In this document: one piece after another, positions 1 to 8,653 of the stretch
Layout of the letters: each line of letters begins with the position of its first letter
How positions within the stretch are numbered: the first letter of the stretch is position 1
Notes under the pieces: model-generated
Told to the model about the DNA's origin: nothing
Databases searched by the model: none
The model's input: the letters and a program-made list of their open reading frames with translations, nothing else
Position numbers and translations under genes: made by a program
NCBI RefSeq assembly: GCF_001422885.1
Contig: NZ_LMMZ01000040.1
Span: forward strand, 177,119-241,118
Direction of reading: 5' to 3'
Length of the DNA: 64,000 nucleotides
From: Methylobacterium sp. Leaf104
GTDB lineage: Bacteria > Pseudomonadota > Alphaproteobacteria > Rhizobiales > Beijerinckiaceae

Positions 1-1
1 C

Positions 2-133
2 CTGCGTCAGGGCGTCGCCATGGGCCGGCCGAGCACGATCGGGGTCCAACTCGTCATCGAGGCCGGCGCCCTGCGCTCGGTGGAGATCAGCGGGGCGGCG
101 GTCCTGGTGAGCGAGGGCACGCTGCTTGTCTGA
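2..133 (+). CDS. PhzF-family isomerase-like protein, C-terminal fragment (5' end outside window)
   Basis: An open frame enters from the left edge and stops with TGA at 131-133. The 43 visible residues contain QGVAMGRPS, a glycine-rich stretch and a final GAAVLVSEGTLLV. This layout is typical of the end of PhzF/diaminopimelate-epimerase-fold proteins, where a GRPS motif precedes the last beta strands. Substrate cannot be judged from this piece. The next gene begins inside the last codons (TTG at 126), so the two are probably co-transcribed and translationally coupled. Family assignment is from a short tail only. Confidence 0.55.
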   Translation: MRQGVAMGRPSTIGVQLVIEAGALRSVEISGAAVLVSEGTLLV

Positions 134-842
134 CGGCTTCGCGCTGACGCCACTCCGGCGAATCGAAGCCCGGCTGGTGCCCTCCGACTGGGCCTGGGCC
201 CGCGACCACGCCGAGGCGATCGCCGAGACCTGGGCGGCCCGGCGCGCCGAGCGGCCGGACCTGTTCGACGGGCGGGTGCTCCTTGCCCGCGACTGCCGCA
301 TCGACGGATCGACCTGTCTCGTGGACCTGTTCGAGGTCGCGTATTCCCAGTTCCTCGCCTTTCGCCTCGCCGGCTCCCCGGATCCGGCCGTGACCAACGC
401 CTTCGCGGCGGTGGTGCCATGGAGCGCCGACGGCGCGGCCCTCCTCGGCATCATGGGCGGACACACCGCCAATGCCGGGCAGATCTACTTCGCCTGCGGA
501 ACTCCGGACCGGGCCGATATCCGCGACGGCGGCCGCGTCGACCTCGCCGGCAGCGCCGGGCGGGAGTTCCTGGAGGAGACGGGCCTCGCCCTGCCGCCCG
601 ACGCACCGGACGCGTGGGTGCTGGTCTCGGGCCAGAGCCAGCGCGCCTTCCTGCGCCCGGTGCGCTTCGCCGAGACGGCCGCGGCGCTGCAGGCCCGGAT
701 GGAGGCGCATCGCCTGAGCGAGGCCGCGCCGGAACTCGCCGGCTTCGCCGTCGCGCGCGGACCGGACGACCTCGATGCCGCCCGGACGCCCGGCTTCGTG
801 CGGGCCTATCTCGCCCGCGCCTTCGCGGAAGCTCAGCGGTAG
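126..842 (+). CDS. NUDIX hydrolase-like protein
   Basis: A 238-residue protein with a NUDIX-box core GREFLEETGL at about residues 145-154, which holds the catalytic REx2EExG residues. The upstream part of the box is degenerate because the usual Glu before the Arg-Glu pair is not in register. NUDIX enzymes hydrolyse nucleoside-diphosphate-linked substrates; this one's substrate is unknown. The long N-terminal region (about 120 residues) before the box resembles the larger NUDIX proteins in which a non-catalytic lobe precedes the hydrolase. The start is a TTG that overlaps the stop of the upstream PhzF-like gene, so coupling is likely. Its 3' end overlaps by 10 bp the convergent lipoprotein gene. 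Confidence 0.7.
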   Translation: MSDGFALTPLRRIEARLVPSDWAWARDHAEAIAETWAARRAERPDLFDGRVLLARDCRIDGSTCLVDLFEVAYSQFLAFRLAGSPDPAVTNAFAAVVPWSADGAALLGIMGGHTANAGQIYFACGTPDRADIRDGGRVDLAGSAGREFLEETGLALPPDAPDAWVLVSGQSQRAFLRPVRFAETAAALQARMEAHRLSEAAPELAGFAVARGPDDLDAARTPGFVRAYLARAFAEAQR

Positions 843-1165
843 CCGTAGCGCGCCTTGGCGGCCCCGAGCAGGCTCAGCGCCTCGCGCTCGCGGCCGCCCG
901 CGCAGGCATCGGCGGCGTTGCGCAGGTCGGCGCTGAAGCGTTCGCCCACGGGCGGGTTGAGATTTCCGGTTGCGACATCGCTGTCGACCACCGCCTGGGT
1001 GCGGGCGATGGCCGGGCCGCAGCCATTGCCCTGCGGCAGCGGCGCCGCGACCACGGGAGCGGCGGCGGCGACGGCGGCCGCGGGCGGCGCCGAGGCGGTG
1101 GGCTTGCAGGCGCCGAGCAGGGCGGCGGAGAGAAGGGCGGCGACGGCGAGGCTGACCCGGGACAC
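833..1165 (-). CDS. small predicted lipoprotein, function unknown
   Basis: A 110-residue protein whose first 20 residues form a lipoprotein signal peptide: MSR, a hydrophobic Ala/Leu core and a lipobox LLGAC with the acylated cysteine at residue 20. An Ala/Pro-rich linker (about residues 21-45) leads to a small domain with two further cysteines (NGCGPAIAR and DACAGG) that could form a disulfide in the periplasm. No enzymatic motif is visible. The gene is transcribed toward the NUDIX gene and overlaps its end by 10 bp. Codon use is like the neighbours. Confidence 0.7.
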   Translation of the reverse strand: MSRVSLAVAALLSAALLGACKPTASAPPAAAVAAAAPVVAAPLPQGNGCGPAIARTQAVVDSDVATGNLNPPVGERFSADLRNAADACAGGREREALSLLGAAKARYGYR

Positions 1166-1354
1166 GGCGGCTCCTGACTGTAACCGTGCCGGGAAACGGC
1201 ACAGCTTGATCCGGGGCGGTTTTGCGCCGTGCGCCCCGGCCGGTCAATCGGGCGGGGCCGATCGAGCCTGCAAGGGGAGGGCGTCCGGGAGGGCCGCCCT
1301 CGGTCTCGATCCGGTTCCGTGGTTCGGTTTGCCCGGATCAACTTGGACTTGGAT

Positions 1355-1840
1355 CTACTTGGACTTGTCGGCGATGGCCTTGAGGCCCGAATCGTAGATG
1401 CCCGAGACGGCGTCGACCGCGACGGCGTCCGGGGCGCCCTTGGCCTTGAAGCTGCCGGTCCAGTTCACCGTCGAGCCCGAACCCTTCGGCATCACCGAGA
1501 TCGTCGAGGAATAGTCGCTCACCGGCAGCGGGCCGGAGACGATGGCGTAGGTGTAGGACATCGCCTTGTCGTCGCGCTTGGTCTGCGATTCGACGATGGT
1601 GCCGCCGCCCTTGAGGCTCAGGGTCCGGAGGGTCTTGCCGCCGTCCTGCGACAGCACGCACTTCTCGATGGCCGGATGCCACTGCCCGATGCCGCAGAAG
1701 TCGCCGATCGTCGCCCAGACCTTGGCCGGAGGCGCGGCGACGTCGATGGTCTTGGCGGCATCGAGTGCCAGCACCGGCGCCGTTCCGGCGAGCAGGGCGA
1801 GGATGGGCAGGGCCAGGGTGCGCGACAGCATCCGCGACAT
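1355..1840 (-). CDS. secreted SRPBCC (START-like) domain protein, MxaD-like
   Basis: A 161-residue protein with a cleavable signal peptide (MSRMLSRTLALPILALLAG, ending near VLALDAA) followed by a START/Bet v1-like helix-grip fold. The diagnostic opening is IDVAAPPAKVWATIGDFCGI, followed by W-HP-AIEKC. SRPBCC proteins bind small hydrophobic ligands. In methylotrophs the periplasmic MxaD belongs to this group, but no mxa genes are nearby, so a link to methanol oxidation is only a family analogy. ATG at 1840 is preferred over the in-frame ATG at 1957 because it gives a proper signal peptide and is preceded by AAGGAA. Confidence 0.75.
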   Translation of the reverse strand: MSRMLSRTLALPILALLAGTAPVLALDAAKTIDVAAPPAKVWATIGDFCGIGQWHPAIEKCVLSQDGGKTLRTLSLKGGGTIVESQTKRDDKAMSYTYAIVSGPLPVSDYSSTISVMPKGSGSTVNWTGSFKAKGAPDAVAVDAVSGIYDSGLKAIADKSK

Positions 1841-2155
1841 GGTGGGGGATTCCTTCCAGATTTTTTCTTGCGTGGACGGACTGATTTCGCCGCCGGATCG
1901 TATTCGATCCGTCAGCGAAGCTAGGCGGAGCGGCCCCCACGGCAATGCGTTCGACACAAACGATCGCGAATTCCGTCGATACCTTGTGGGGAACCGGGCC
2001 CGACGGACGGATTCGGTCTCCTTCGGTGGCCGGGAGGGGCACGGCGGCCGCGCTGCCGAACCTTGTCAAGCCGGCGGCCAGCAGCTAGGTACACCGCCTT
2101 CGCAAGCGTTCGCGCGCCGTCGCGGCGCGCCCTTGCCCCTCGGGAGAGACGAGCC

Positions 2156-2257
2156 TTGGCCAGCGCCGGCTCCACGCGCAGCACCACCGACGCCGCCTTC
2201 GCGGCCGCCCGGTCGCGCGCGTCTCTTGCCGCCCTGCTGCTCCTTATCCGCCCCTGA
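2156..2257 (+). CDS. putative leucine leader peptide of leuA
   Basis: A small frame upstream of leuA starts at TTG 2156, eight bases after GGGAGA, and ends at TGA 2255-2257. Its last residues are SLAALLLLIRP, with five leucines and one isoleucine just before the stop. The stop codon lies in a perfect 10-bp inverted repeat (arms 2249-2258 and 2286-2295). This is the architecture of an attenuator in which ribosome stalling at Leu codons alters RNA folding ahead of leuA. The same frame is open back to an ATG at 2063, so the true start is uncertain. Leader-peptide attenuation of leu genes is established in other proteobacteria; its operation here is inferred. Confidence 0.5.
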   Translation: MASAGSTRSTTDAAFAAARSRASLAALLLLIRP

Positions 2258-2295
2258 GGGCCGTCCGGGCGGATTCGCCTGGGCTCTCAGGGGCG
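2249..2295 (+). promoter_or_regulatory. stem-loop overlapping the leader-peptide stop (candidate leuA attenuator)
   Basis: Arms cgcccctgag (2249-2258) and ctcaggggcg (2286-2295) pair perfectly with a 27-nt loop. The left arm includes the Pro codon and stop of the leucine-rich leader frame. There is no run of T after the right arm, so it is not a textbook intrinsic terminator; it may be an antiterminator, a pause hairpin or a Rho-related structure. leuA begins 108 bp downstream. Confidence 0.45.
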
Positions 2296-2402
2296 TGCCG
2301 TTCGCGAAGGCCGGCGCCGGGACCGTGGCGTCCGGCCCGGACCCCTTCGATCTTCAGGGCGCCGCGTCCCTTCCCGGACCGCGCCGCGACAGGACATCCG
2401 CC

Positions 2403-3980
<1,578 letters not shown>

Positions 3981-3992
3981 CCGAGAAAATAG

Positions 3993-4024
3993 CGCCCCGG
4001 GGGTGGACACCCCCCGGGGCGTTT
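3993..4024 (+). terminator. intrinsic terminator after leuA
   Basis: An 11-bp perfect GC-rich stem (3993-4003 with 4011-4021) with a 7-nt loop is followed by TTT. It begins 13 bp after the leuA stop and ends before the tRNA gene. Confidence 0.8.
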
Positions 4025-4083
4025 GCTATCAGCCCCCTCGTCGCAGCGGACTTGGTGGGCTGCAGCGACCGCCGCAAGGCGTT

Positions 4084-4159
<76 letters not shown>

Positions 4160-4216
4160 AACATCTCAATGACTTAGCCGATATGTAGAACGTCGTTTCG
4201 ACACGACGTCATCGGC

Positions 4217-5425
4217 TCATTTCGACAAACCTTCCTTCTTCGTTCTTGCGTCCAAGCGTTTACGCGCTCCCGCCTGCCGTTGCTTCGGGGTCGCTTGCGC
4301 GTACCGAAGCAGAGCTGCGGTGGTCAGGTGGCCGCTCAGAGCGCGGAGCTGAGCGTCTGTCAGGTCGGCCTCGGCGCCTTCGACGTTGCCGCCGTCGCGC
4401 AGGCCCATGAACTTCACTTCGGGGTCGATGCCGGCCGCCTCACGGATGCCTGCGATGCGATGCCGGAAGTAGTCCTCGCCCCAGGGGAGGTGGACCTTCC
4501 GGCGCCGGTCCGGCTGGTCGCGAGTAACGATCAGAGTGCCACGCCGCGGGAAGCGCTCCAGACGATCCATGAGCTCGGGCCAGAGCACCGTGCCATCTAC
4601 GTCGAACAGCGGCAGCTCGACGAGTTCGCCGGTCTTGTGGTGGAAGATCTGGGCAAGGCCCGGCTTGTCGGCCGGGCGGTAGTGCGTCCATGCCAAGCGC
4701 TTCAGGATGTCCTCCTGACGCTGTAGCCAGAAGAACGCGATCATCGCCGCCGTACCGATCGAGGGTTCACCGGCAGCATCCGCAGCGGTCACGAAGCGCA
4801 GTAGCTCCTCGTGGGTAACCGGCCGCGTCGGCTTGGCCTTGTATGCGAGATCCATCTTCGCGAATGGATTCTCAGCCGGGACGATATCGGGCTTGTCGCG
4901 GCGCGCTACGTTCCAGGCGCGCTTCGCGATGCTCATGGCGAGGATGCCTGTGCGGATGCGCTCCGTACCATCGGCCTTGAGCTTCAGGCGCTCGTAGAGA
5001 CGATCGGCAGCGCCAGGCGTGATGCTTCCGAGTGCCAGAGTACCGAAACGCCGGCCATCCTTCAGCACGTAGCTGGAGACGAGATGCAGGGCCGCGTCGT
5101 AGCCCTTGCGGGTCTTGGGCGGCTTGCTGGTGTACTTCGGCGACGTCTTATAAAGCGCGGCCATCCAATCGAACGTTCCGGTGCGAATGCGGACGGTCTC
5201 GACCGGTACGGCACCGCGCTGGCGCCAAGCATCGAACTGGGGATTAAGGACGTCGTCGCAGCGGGCCTTCGCGGCTCCGTAGTCGCTTCCAAGGGCTTCT
5301 GACCGCGTCGGACATCCTGCCTCTTTGGCCCAGGTTGGCGGAACCCAATAGTAGCCGGTGAGGCCCGACTTCAGCCGCCGCGCCACCATCAGCTTGGGCC
5401 AGCCCTGAGGCTTGCGACGCGGCAT
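4217..5425 (-). CDS. tyrosine-type site-specific integrase
   Basis: A 402-residue recombinase that would cut and rejoin DNA at the attachment site. The C-terminal catalytic part shows an Arg in WLQRQEDIL, a second Arg in GLRDGG (where most relatives have H-x-L-R), SGHLT and a final LRYAQ holding the nucleophilic Tyr. The N-terminal part (residues 1-60, GLTGYYWVPP) resembles the arm-binding region of integrases from alphaproteobacterial phages and islands. It ends 58 bp from tRNA-Lys, the presumed target. Its start ATG shares one base with the stop of the upstream 85-residue gene (TGATG), so the two are coupled. Confidence 0.9.
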   Translation of the reverse strand: MPRRKPQGWPKLMVARRLKSGLTGYYWVPPTWAKEAGCPTRSEALGSDYGAAKARCDDVLNPQFDAWRQRGAVPVETVRIRTGTFDWMAALYKTSPKYTSKPPKTRKGYDAALHLVSSYVLKDGRRFGTLALGSITPGAADRLYERLKLKADGTERIRTGILAMSIAKRAWNVARRDKPDIVPAENPFAKMDLAYKAKPTRPVTHEELLRFVTAADAAGEPSIGTAAMIAFFWLQRQEDILKRLAWTHYRPADKPGLAQIFHHKTGELVELPLFDVDGTVLWPELMDRLERFPRRGTLIVTRDQPDRRRKVHLPWGEDYFRHRIAGIREAAGIDPEVKFMGLRDGGNVEGAEADLTDAQLRALSGHLTTAALLRYAQATPKQRQAGARKRLDARTKKEGLSK

Positions 5426-5682
5426 CAGATCAGGCCCTCGATGCTCTCGGCTATCGGGACGACGGGCATCGCGAGCCCGTGACGACGGGCGATGTCCTGC
5501 GCCAAGCGTTCACGATGCCATTTCGGCAGACAGCCCCTTTCGGTGCGCGGGCGCGAGTAGATGCCGCGATCGACCTTTGCGCGGAACGCCTCGACGCTCG
5601 GCTCGTCGCAGAAGGCAGCCGCCGTCTCTGCACGCATTTCCAGCGGCCAGGAACCGAGCGGGTATGCAACCGCGCGTGCCAT
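5425..5682 (-). CDS. small integrase-linked protein, possible recombination directionality factor
   Basis: An 85-residue basic protein, MARAVAYPLGSWPLEMRAET then a region with VDRGIYSRPRTERG. Size, charge and position directly upstream of and overlapping the integrase match excisionase/AlpA-like directionality factors, whose winged helix bends attachment-site DNA. I cannot identify the family with certainty. ATG 5682 is chosen because it falls 4 bp after the stop of the preceding regulator gene. The in-frame upstream ATG at 5763 would overlap that gene extensively. Confidence 0.5.
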   Translation of the reverse strand: MARAVAYPLGSWPLEMRAETAAAFCDEPSVEAFRAKVDRGIYSRPRTERGCLPKWHRERLAQDIARRHGLAMPVVPIAESIEGLI

Positions 5683-5686
5683 CGGA

Positions 5687-6271
5687 TTAGGCCTCCTGAT
5701 TCCAGCGCAGGGCGCGAAGCTCAGCAATGTGCTTCTCGAACGCGGTGATGCCCTCGGTAACATTGCCGGGGTAGGGCGGCTTGTCGGATGCGCCTTCCTT
5801 CTCGATCAGGGCGCGCACGCGGGGCCAGAGTTCGTCGAAAAGGGGCCAACAGCGGATCTGGATGCTGACCAATGTGTCGGCGCTGTCGAACTGCACGTAC
5901 TCCCCATCGTCATTCAAGGAGAGGAACAGCGTCCCGGGGTAGGTGAAGAGGGGCTCCTGGTCGGGGCCGTAACCGTCGGTCAGCATCGCATGGTAGGGGC
6001 CCCGGCTTCGACGCAGAGCCTTCGCAGCTTCCTCGGCCGACAATCCCCCGTTCTTCATCAGGGCCTTCACGGCGGAGAGAAGCAGCAGGTCGGCCAGCTT
6101 GAAGTCGACGTGATAGCCTTTGCCCTTCGGCCGGGCCGGAAAGAGATCGTACCGCGTGAGGTAGTTGCCGATCTGACCGCTGGTCATGCCGACCAAGGCG
6201 GCGGCATCGCTGCGAGAGAATGCCCAGGTCTCAATCTGCGTCGCTTCCACGGCATCACTCCAAAACGTCAT
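5687..6271 (-). CDS. HTH regulator of the integration module (MerR-like fold)
   Basis: A 194-residue protein with a MerR/excisionase-like HTH at about residues 17-60: FSRSDAAALVGMTSGQIGNY, then a wing RPKGKGYHVDF and helix LADLLLLSAVKAL. The C-terminal 100 residues (LFLSLNDDGEYVQFDSAD and on) are unrecognised and may sense a signal. It is first of three tightly packed genes (regulator, small basic protein, integrase). The start ATG 6271 lies in a 23-bp perfect palindrome, which suggests autorepression. An upstream in-frame ATG at 6379 would read through the operator and is unlikely. Confidence 0.65.
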   Translation of the reverse strand: MTFWSDAVEATQIETWAFSRSDAAALVGMTSGQIGNYLTRYDLFPARPKGKGYHVDFKLADLLLLSAVKALMKNGGLSAEEAAKALRRSRGPYHAMLTDGYGPDQEPLFTYPGTLFLSLNDDGEYVQFDSADTLVSIQIRCWPLFDELWPRVRALIEKEGASDKPPYPGNVTEGITAFEKHIAELRALRWNQEA

Positions 6272-6287
6272 AGCGATGCTATGACGT
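6265..6287. promoter_or_regulatory. 23-bp perfect palindrome over the start of the HTH gene (operator)
   Basis: Arms acgtcatagc and gctatgacgt are exact reverse complements with a 3-bp centre (gat). The start codon (complement of 6269-6271) is inside the left arm. A protein bound here would block translation initiation or the promoter just upstream. The adjacent HTH protein is the obvious candidate ligand. Confidence 0.6.
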
Positions 6288-6303
6288 GTGCTGACGTTTG
6301 TAA

Positions 6304-6320
6304 AGCATCGAGATGATGCT
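6304..6320. repeat. short inverted repeat upstream of the operator
   Basis: Arms agcatc and gatgct with a 5-bp spacer lie 17 bp beyond the palindrome at 6265-6287. The element gatgct also occurs inside that palindrome region. It could be a secondary operator in the same promoter; this is inference from spacing only. Confidence 0.35.
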
Positions 6321-6375
6321 CTGTCACAAAGGGACCGCAGCGGGTTGCTGGGCGGCCCGATAGCCTCCTGCCGCT

Positions 6376-6693
6376 TCACTGCGATCCAACCTCGGCAGCA
6401 CGAAGCCTCTGGGCCGTCCGCTGCACCATGATCGTGAGGCGATCGGCAGCAGCCTCCCTGCCGAACTTCCGGGTGACGCGCCTGAGGACTCTGCCCACGA
6501 ACCCGGGCACGGCGTTGGGATCGCGAGCGAGGATCACCAGCAGCTCATCCAGGCACGCCGTAGCGAAGTCGTCCTTCTGTGGGATTGCCTTCTCCTTCAG
6601 CCGCTGGCGGTAGCCGGCCTGGTACCTGCGTTGCCTCCGGAGGCGTGCGCGGTACCGCCGAGCATCATTCCCGTCGTGAAAATCGTCTGCCAT
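6376..6693 (-). CDS. hypothetical island protein, basic
   Basis: A 105-residue protein with a very arginine-rich N-terminal half (about residues 10-35, ARRYRARLRRQRRYQAGYRQ) and a helical C-terminal half (DFATACLDELLVILARDPNA to the end). The basic segment suggests nucleic-acid binding; no catalytic motif is visible. ATG 6693 is preferred because GGAGG lies seven bases upstream; the frame is open further upstream without coding character. It ends 104 bp before the regulator gene on the same strand. Confidence 0.6.
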   Translation of the reverse strand: MADDFHDGNDARRYRARLRRQRRYQAGYRQRLKEKAIPQKDDFATACLDELLVILARDPNAVPGFVGRVLRRVTRKFGREAAADRLTIMVQRTAQRLRAAEVGSQ

Positions 6694-6810
6694 CGCGTCC
6701 TCCGATCCCTTCGAGCAAGGTTCGCGACGAGCCATGAAAATCGCAATGGCGGGTCGTTCGAGGTGGGCCCGCCCCGGGATGGGGCGAAACCGCGTGAACT
6801 GCCTCCGTTT

Positions 6811-6841
6811 CCCCCTGCTCAACCTATTAGGAGGCAGGGGG
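6811..6841. repeat. inverted repeat in the 6694-6926 gap
   Basis: Arms ccccctgc (6811-6818) and gcaggggg (6834-6841) can form an 8-bp stem with a 15-nt loop. It lies in a 233-bp gap with no gene, upstream of the basic island protein. There is no T-run on either strand, so terminator function is doubtful. It could be a regulatory hairpin or protein site. Confidence 0.3.
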
Positions 6842-6926
6842 AGAGCTAACACCGTGAACAAACCGGGCAAGAAGCAGTCTCGATTGAGTTCCCGGTTCGA
6901 AGGTACGAACGAAGCCTGATTTGGTC

Positions 6927-7178
6927 TCAATCCGCCTCCAGATCGCGGTCGCTACCGACAGCCCAGACGCGTTGGGAAGGGCGGCCAATGGGTGAGGCGA
7001 GCGAAGGCTCTCTGTCGGCATCGGGCTCGAGGTCGGCGTCGCCATCTGCAGCATCAAGGATGGCGACGATCTGGTCGACGACATCCAAGGCAAGATCGGC
7101 GAGACGCTCGAATTCGGCCCTTGAGATGCTGGCAGCCTGGATCCGGCGAGGGGTGGGAAACGGCACGACATTGCTCAT
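6927..7178 (-). CDS. hypothetical small acidic island protein
   Basis: An 83-residue protein starting MSNVVPFPTPRR, with a central acidic helical stretch (LALDVVDQIVAILDAADGDA) and a polar tail. No family recognised. ATG 7178 follows just after the stop of the upstream 168-residue gene; an alternative ATG at 7190 overlaps that stop by 10 bp and would add four residues. The tight packing argues for one transcript with the next two genes upstream. Confidence 0.55.
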   Translation of the reverse strand: MSNVVPFPTPRRIQAASISRAEFERLADLALDVVDQIVAILDAADGDADLEPDADREPSLASPIGRPSQRVWAVGSDRDLEAD

Positions 7179-7180
7179 GG

Positions 7181-7687
7181 TCAGCCCCATGCCTTCAGCG
7201 CTTCGAGGAGGAGGTCGGGTGCGTCGAGGCGATCGACCCGGCCGTTGCAGTCGATCTCATGCATGATGCGCACGCTAAGGATCTCGTCGTGCTCGGACTT
7301 GTTCGCCGGCGCACGCCGAGTGATTTCGGCGACGCAGCTGTCACGAAAGAAGGAAAAGCGCTGGCTCTCACCCTCGACGAACCAGCCGATGCTCGACAGA
7401 CGCGATGAACCGTCGGAGCTTTGGCAAAGCGGCATGTTACCGATATGCCCCCAAAAACTGTCGGCCTGTCGCGTGATCTCGTATAGACGGGCGAGCTCTT
7501 CGATGCTGAAGGGAGCAAAATCGAACTCGGCAGCATAGCGCCGGCAGTTGGCTAGAAGTGCCTCCAGGGGCGCCTGTGGAGGCAGACGGGCAGTGGCTGC
7601 CCTTAGCGCCCCGGCACGCTCTTGGATCGATTGCTCGGGAGCGGTAGTGCTCGGTTTGCGACGAGCGTTCATAACAGCCTCCCTCAT
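7181..7687 (-). CDS. hypothetical island protein
   Basis: A 168-residue protein with no recognised domain. It contains a helical middle part (ALLANCRRYAAEFDFAPFS), aromatic-rich segments (DSFWGHIGNMPLCQ, SIGWFVEGESQRFSFFRDS) and a final helix LDAPDLLLEALKAWG. ATG 7687 overlaps the stop of the preceding 86-residue membrane protein by ATGA, which supports this start over the internal ATG at 7672. Likely co-translated with its neighbours in a three-gene accessory operon (7944 to 6927). Confidence 0.55.
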   Translation of the reverse strand: MREAVMNARRKPSTTAPEQSIQERAGALRAATARLPPQAPLEALLANCRRYAAEFDFAPFSIEELARLYEITRQADSFWGHIGNMPLCQSSDGSSRLSSIGWFVEGESQRFSFFRDSCVAEITRRAPANKSEHDEILSVRIMHEIDCNGRVDRLDAPDLLLEALKAWG

Positions 7688-7944
7688 CCGATCTGCAGGA
7701 AGCCATAGGCGAACACGCCCCCGGCAATGATCAGGACGGCCGAGACGAGGTCTCCGGCGAAGTCGAGGAAGCGGGGAGCTCGGACATGTGCCGAGTCGGG
7801 CCGCACCGGGGTGATAACCGGGCCGTCCTCCGCTTCGGCCTCATCAGGCTCCAGCAGGGGCATGGGACGGGAGTAAACCGCTGCAGAAGGCGAGCGAGAG
7901 CGTTCACCGGCGCGAGCCGATGCTGTAGAATTCCGGATAGCCAT
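7684..7944 (-). CDS. small single-pass membrane protein, hypothetical
   Basis: An 86-residue protein: a polar N-terminal 60 residues with an acidic patch (EPDEAEAEDG), then a C-terminal transmembrane helix (LVSAVLIIAGGVFAYGFLQI), so it is probably tail-anchored in the inner membrane. It is first in the minus-strand cluster that reads away from the RHH regulator gene. The 132-bp divergent gap holds the operator repeats at 8017-8070. Function unknown. Confidence 0.5.
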   Translation of the reverse strand: MAIRNSTASARAGERSRSPSAAVYSRPMPLLEPDEAEAEDGPVITPVRPDSAHVRAPRFLDFAGDLVSAVLIIAGGVFAYGFLQIG

Positions 7945-8016
7945 GATGCGTCGTCCCTCGACGTGAGTGGTCAGGCTCGCTCTGGTGCTCCAATACCTCG
8001 GCGGGCCGTTTGCTTT

Positions 8017-8070
8017 GTAACGCCACTTACGTTACGCTTGATGCTCCTGATGTCAAGCCACTGGCGTTAC
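8017..8070. promoter_or_regulatory. operator-like repeats upstream of the RHH gene
   Basis: GTAACGCCA (8017-8025) and TGGCGTTAC (8062-8070) form a perfect 9-bp inverted pair 36 bp apart. Between them GTTACG at 8031-8036 adds a related half-site. The right copy ends 6 bp before the RHH start codon. Spaced half-sites of this kind are typical operators for ribbon-helix-helix repressors, so autoregulation and control of the divergent cluster are likely. Confidence 0.5.
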
Positions 8071-8076
8071 ATTTTT

Positions 8077-8313
8077 ATGGTCGAGCAGCGGAAGAAGACA
8101 GCGACCCTCAACCTTCGGATTGATCCAGAGCTGAAGGAAGCTGCCGAGCGCGCAGCTGCCGACGATCAGCGGTCGCTGACCTCGCTCGTGGAGAAGCTGC
8201 TCTCCGATCACCTGAAGGCGAATGGCTACCTCGGCGGTACCGCTACCGGCACGCTGAGCAACGAACCTCATCTCGCAACGGCTGAGGCGCCTACGCCTGC
8301 GAAGAAGCCATGA
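8077..8313 (+). CDS. ribbon-helix-helix (CopG/Arc-type) regulator
   Basis: A 78-residue protein. Residues 7-48 (TATLNLRIDPELKEAAERAA then SLTSLVEKLL) give the beta strand and two helices of an RHH DNA-binding domain; the C-terminal 30 residues are low-complexity. Such proteins act as dimeric repressors, often as antitoxins or plasmid/phage regulators. ATG 8077 gives the standard RHH register. Inverted repeats 7-60 bp upstream are the likely operator. The gene overlaps the next one by ATGA. Confidence 0.75.
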   Translation: MVEQRKKTATLNLRIDPELKEAAERAAADDQRSLTSLVEKLLSDHLKANGYLGGTATGTLSNEPHLATAEAPTPAKKP

Positions 8314-8648
8314 GCAGCCAGCTTGGGATGCCTGAGAGTGAGGGAGCAGACGCTCTCGATCGCCTCTCCGAGGTGGTTCGCCTGGCGACGCTTCTCGCCG
8401 ACCAGGTGCTGGACGCCCAGATCATGAGCCGGCCAGTACCTGATGAGCACATCCGCGCGCTCCTCGAAGCTGCGTTGGTGCTCAGACAGCATGGCCAGGA
8501 GCTGCCGTCCCTGCTCGGTCAGATCATGCATGGGATCTCTGCGGAGGCGCTGAAGGATCCCGCTGAAGCGCAGCAGAGCGCCGCTGAGGACGAAGCTACC
8601 GGGCGGCTCGCCTGGATGTTCCGCCCGCTCCAGGGGGCGAAGGACTAA
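8310..8648 (+). CDS. hypothetical protein cotranscribed with the RHH regulator
   Basis: A 112-residue, mostly helical protein (LDRLSEVVRLATLLADQVLD, then HIRALLEAALVLRQHGQELP) with no recognised family. Its start overlaps the RHH stop by ATGA, and the darT-like fragment starts 5 bp after its stop. The three genes therefore form one operon. The RHH/small protein/DarT order invites the idea of a toxin-antitoxin context, but DarT's usual antitoxin is the macrodomain protein DarG, and nothing here looks like a macrodomain. Confidence 0.55.
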   Translation: MSSQLGMPESEGADALDRLSEVVRLATLLADQVLDAQIMSRPVPDEHIRALLEAALVLRQHGQELPSLLGQIMHGISAEALKDPAEAQQSAAEDEATGRLAWMFRPLQGAKD

Positions 8649-8653
8649 AGAAG

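Noticed and set aside
1566..2402. N-terminal extension of leuA to 1566
   Set aside because: The extension crosses the SRPBCC gene and the leader region, has no family similarity, and the LeuA N-terminus fits ATG 2403.
6890..6910. Possible attR copy of the tRNA-Lys T-arm (ggttcgaa near 6897)
   Set aside because: Only eight bases match, and the position is in the middle of the element between same-strand genes.
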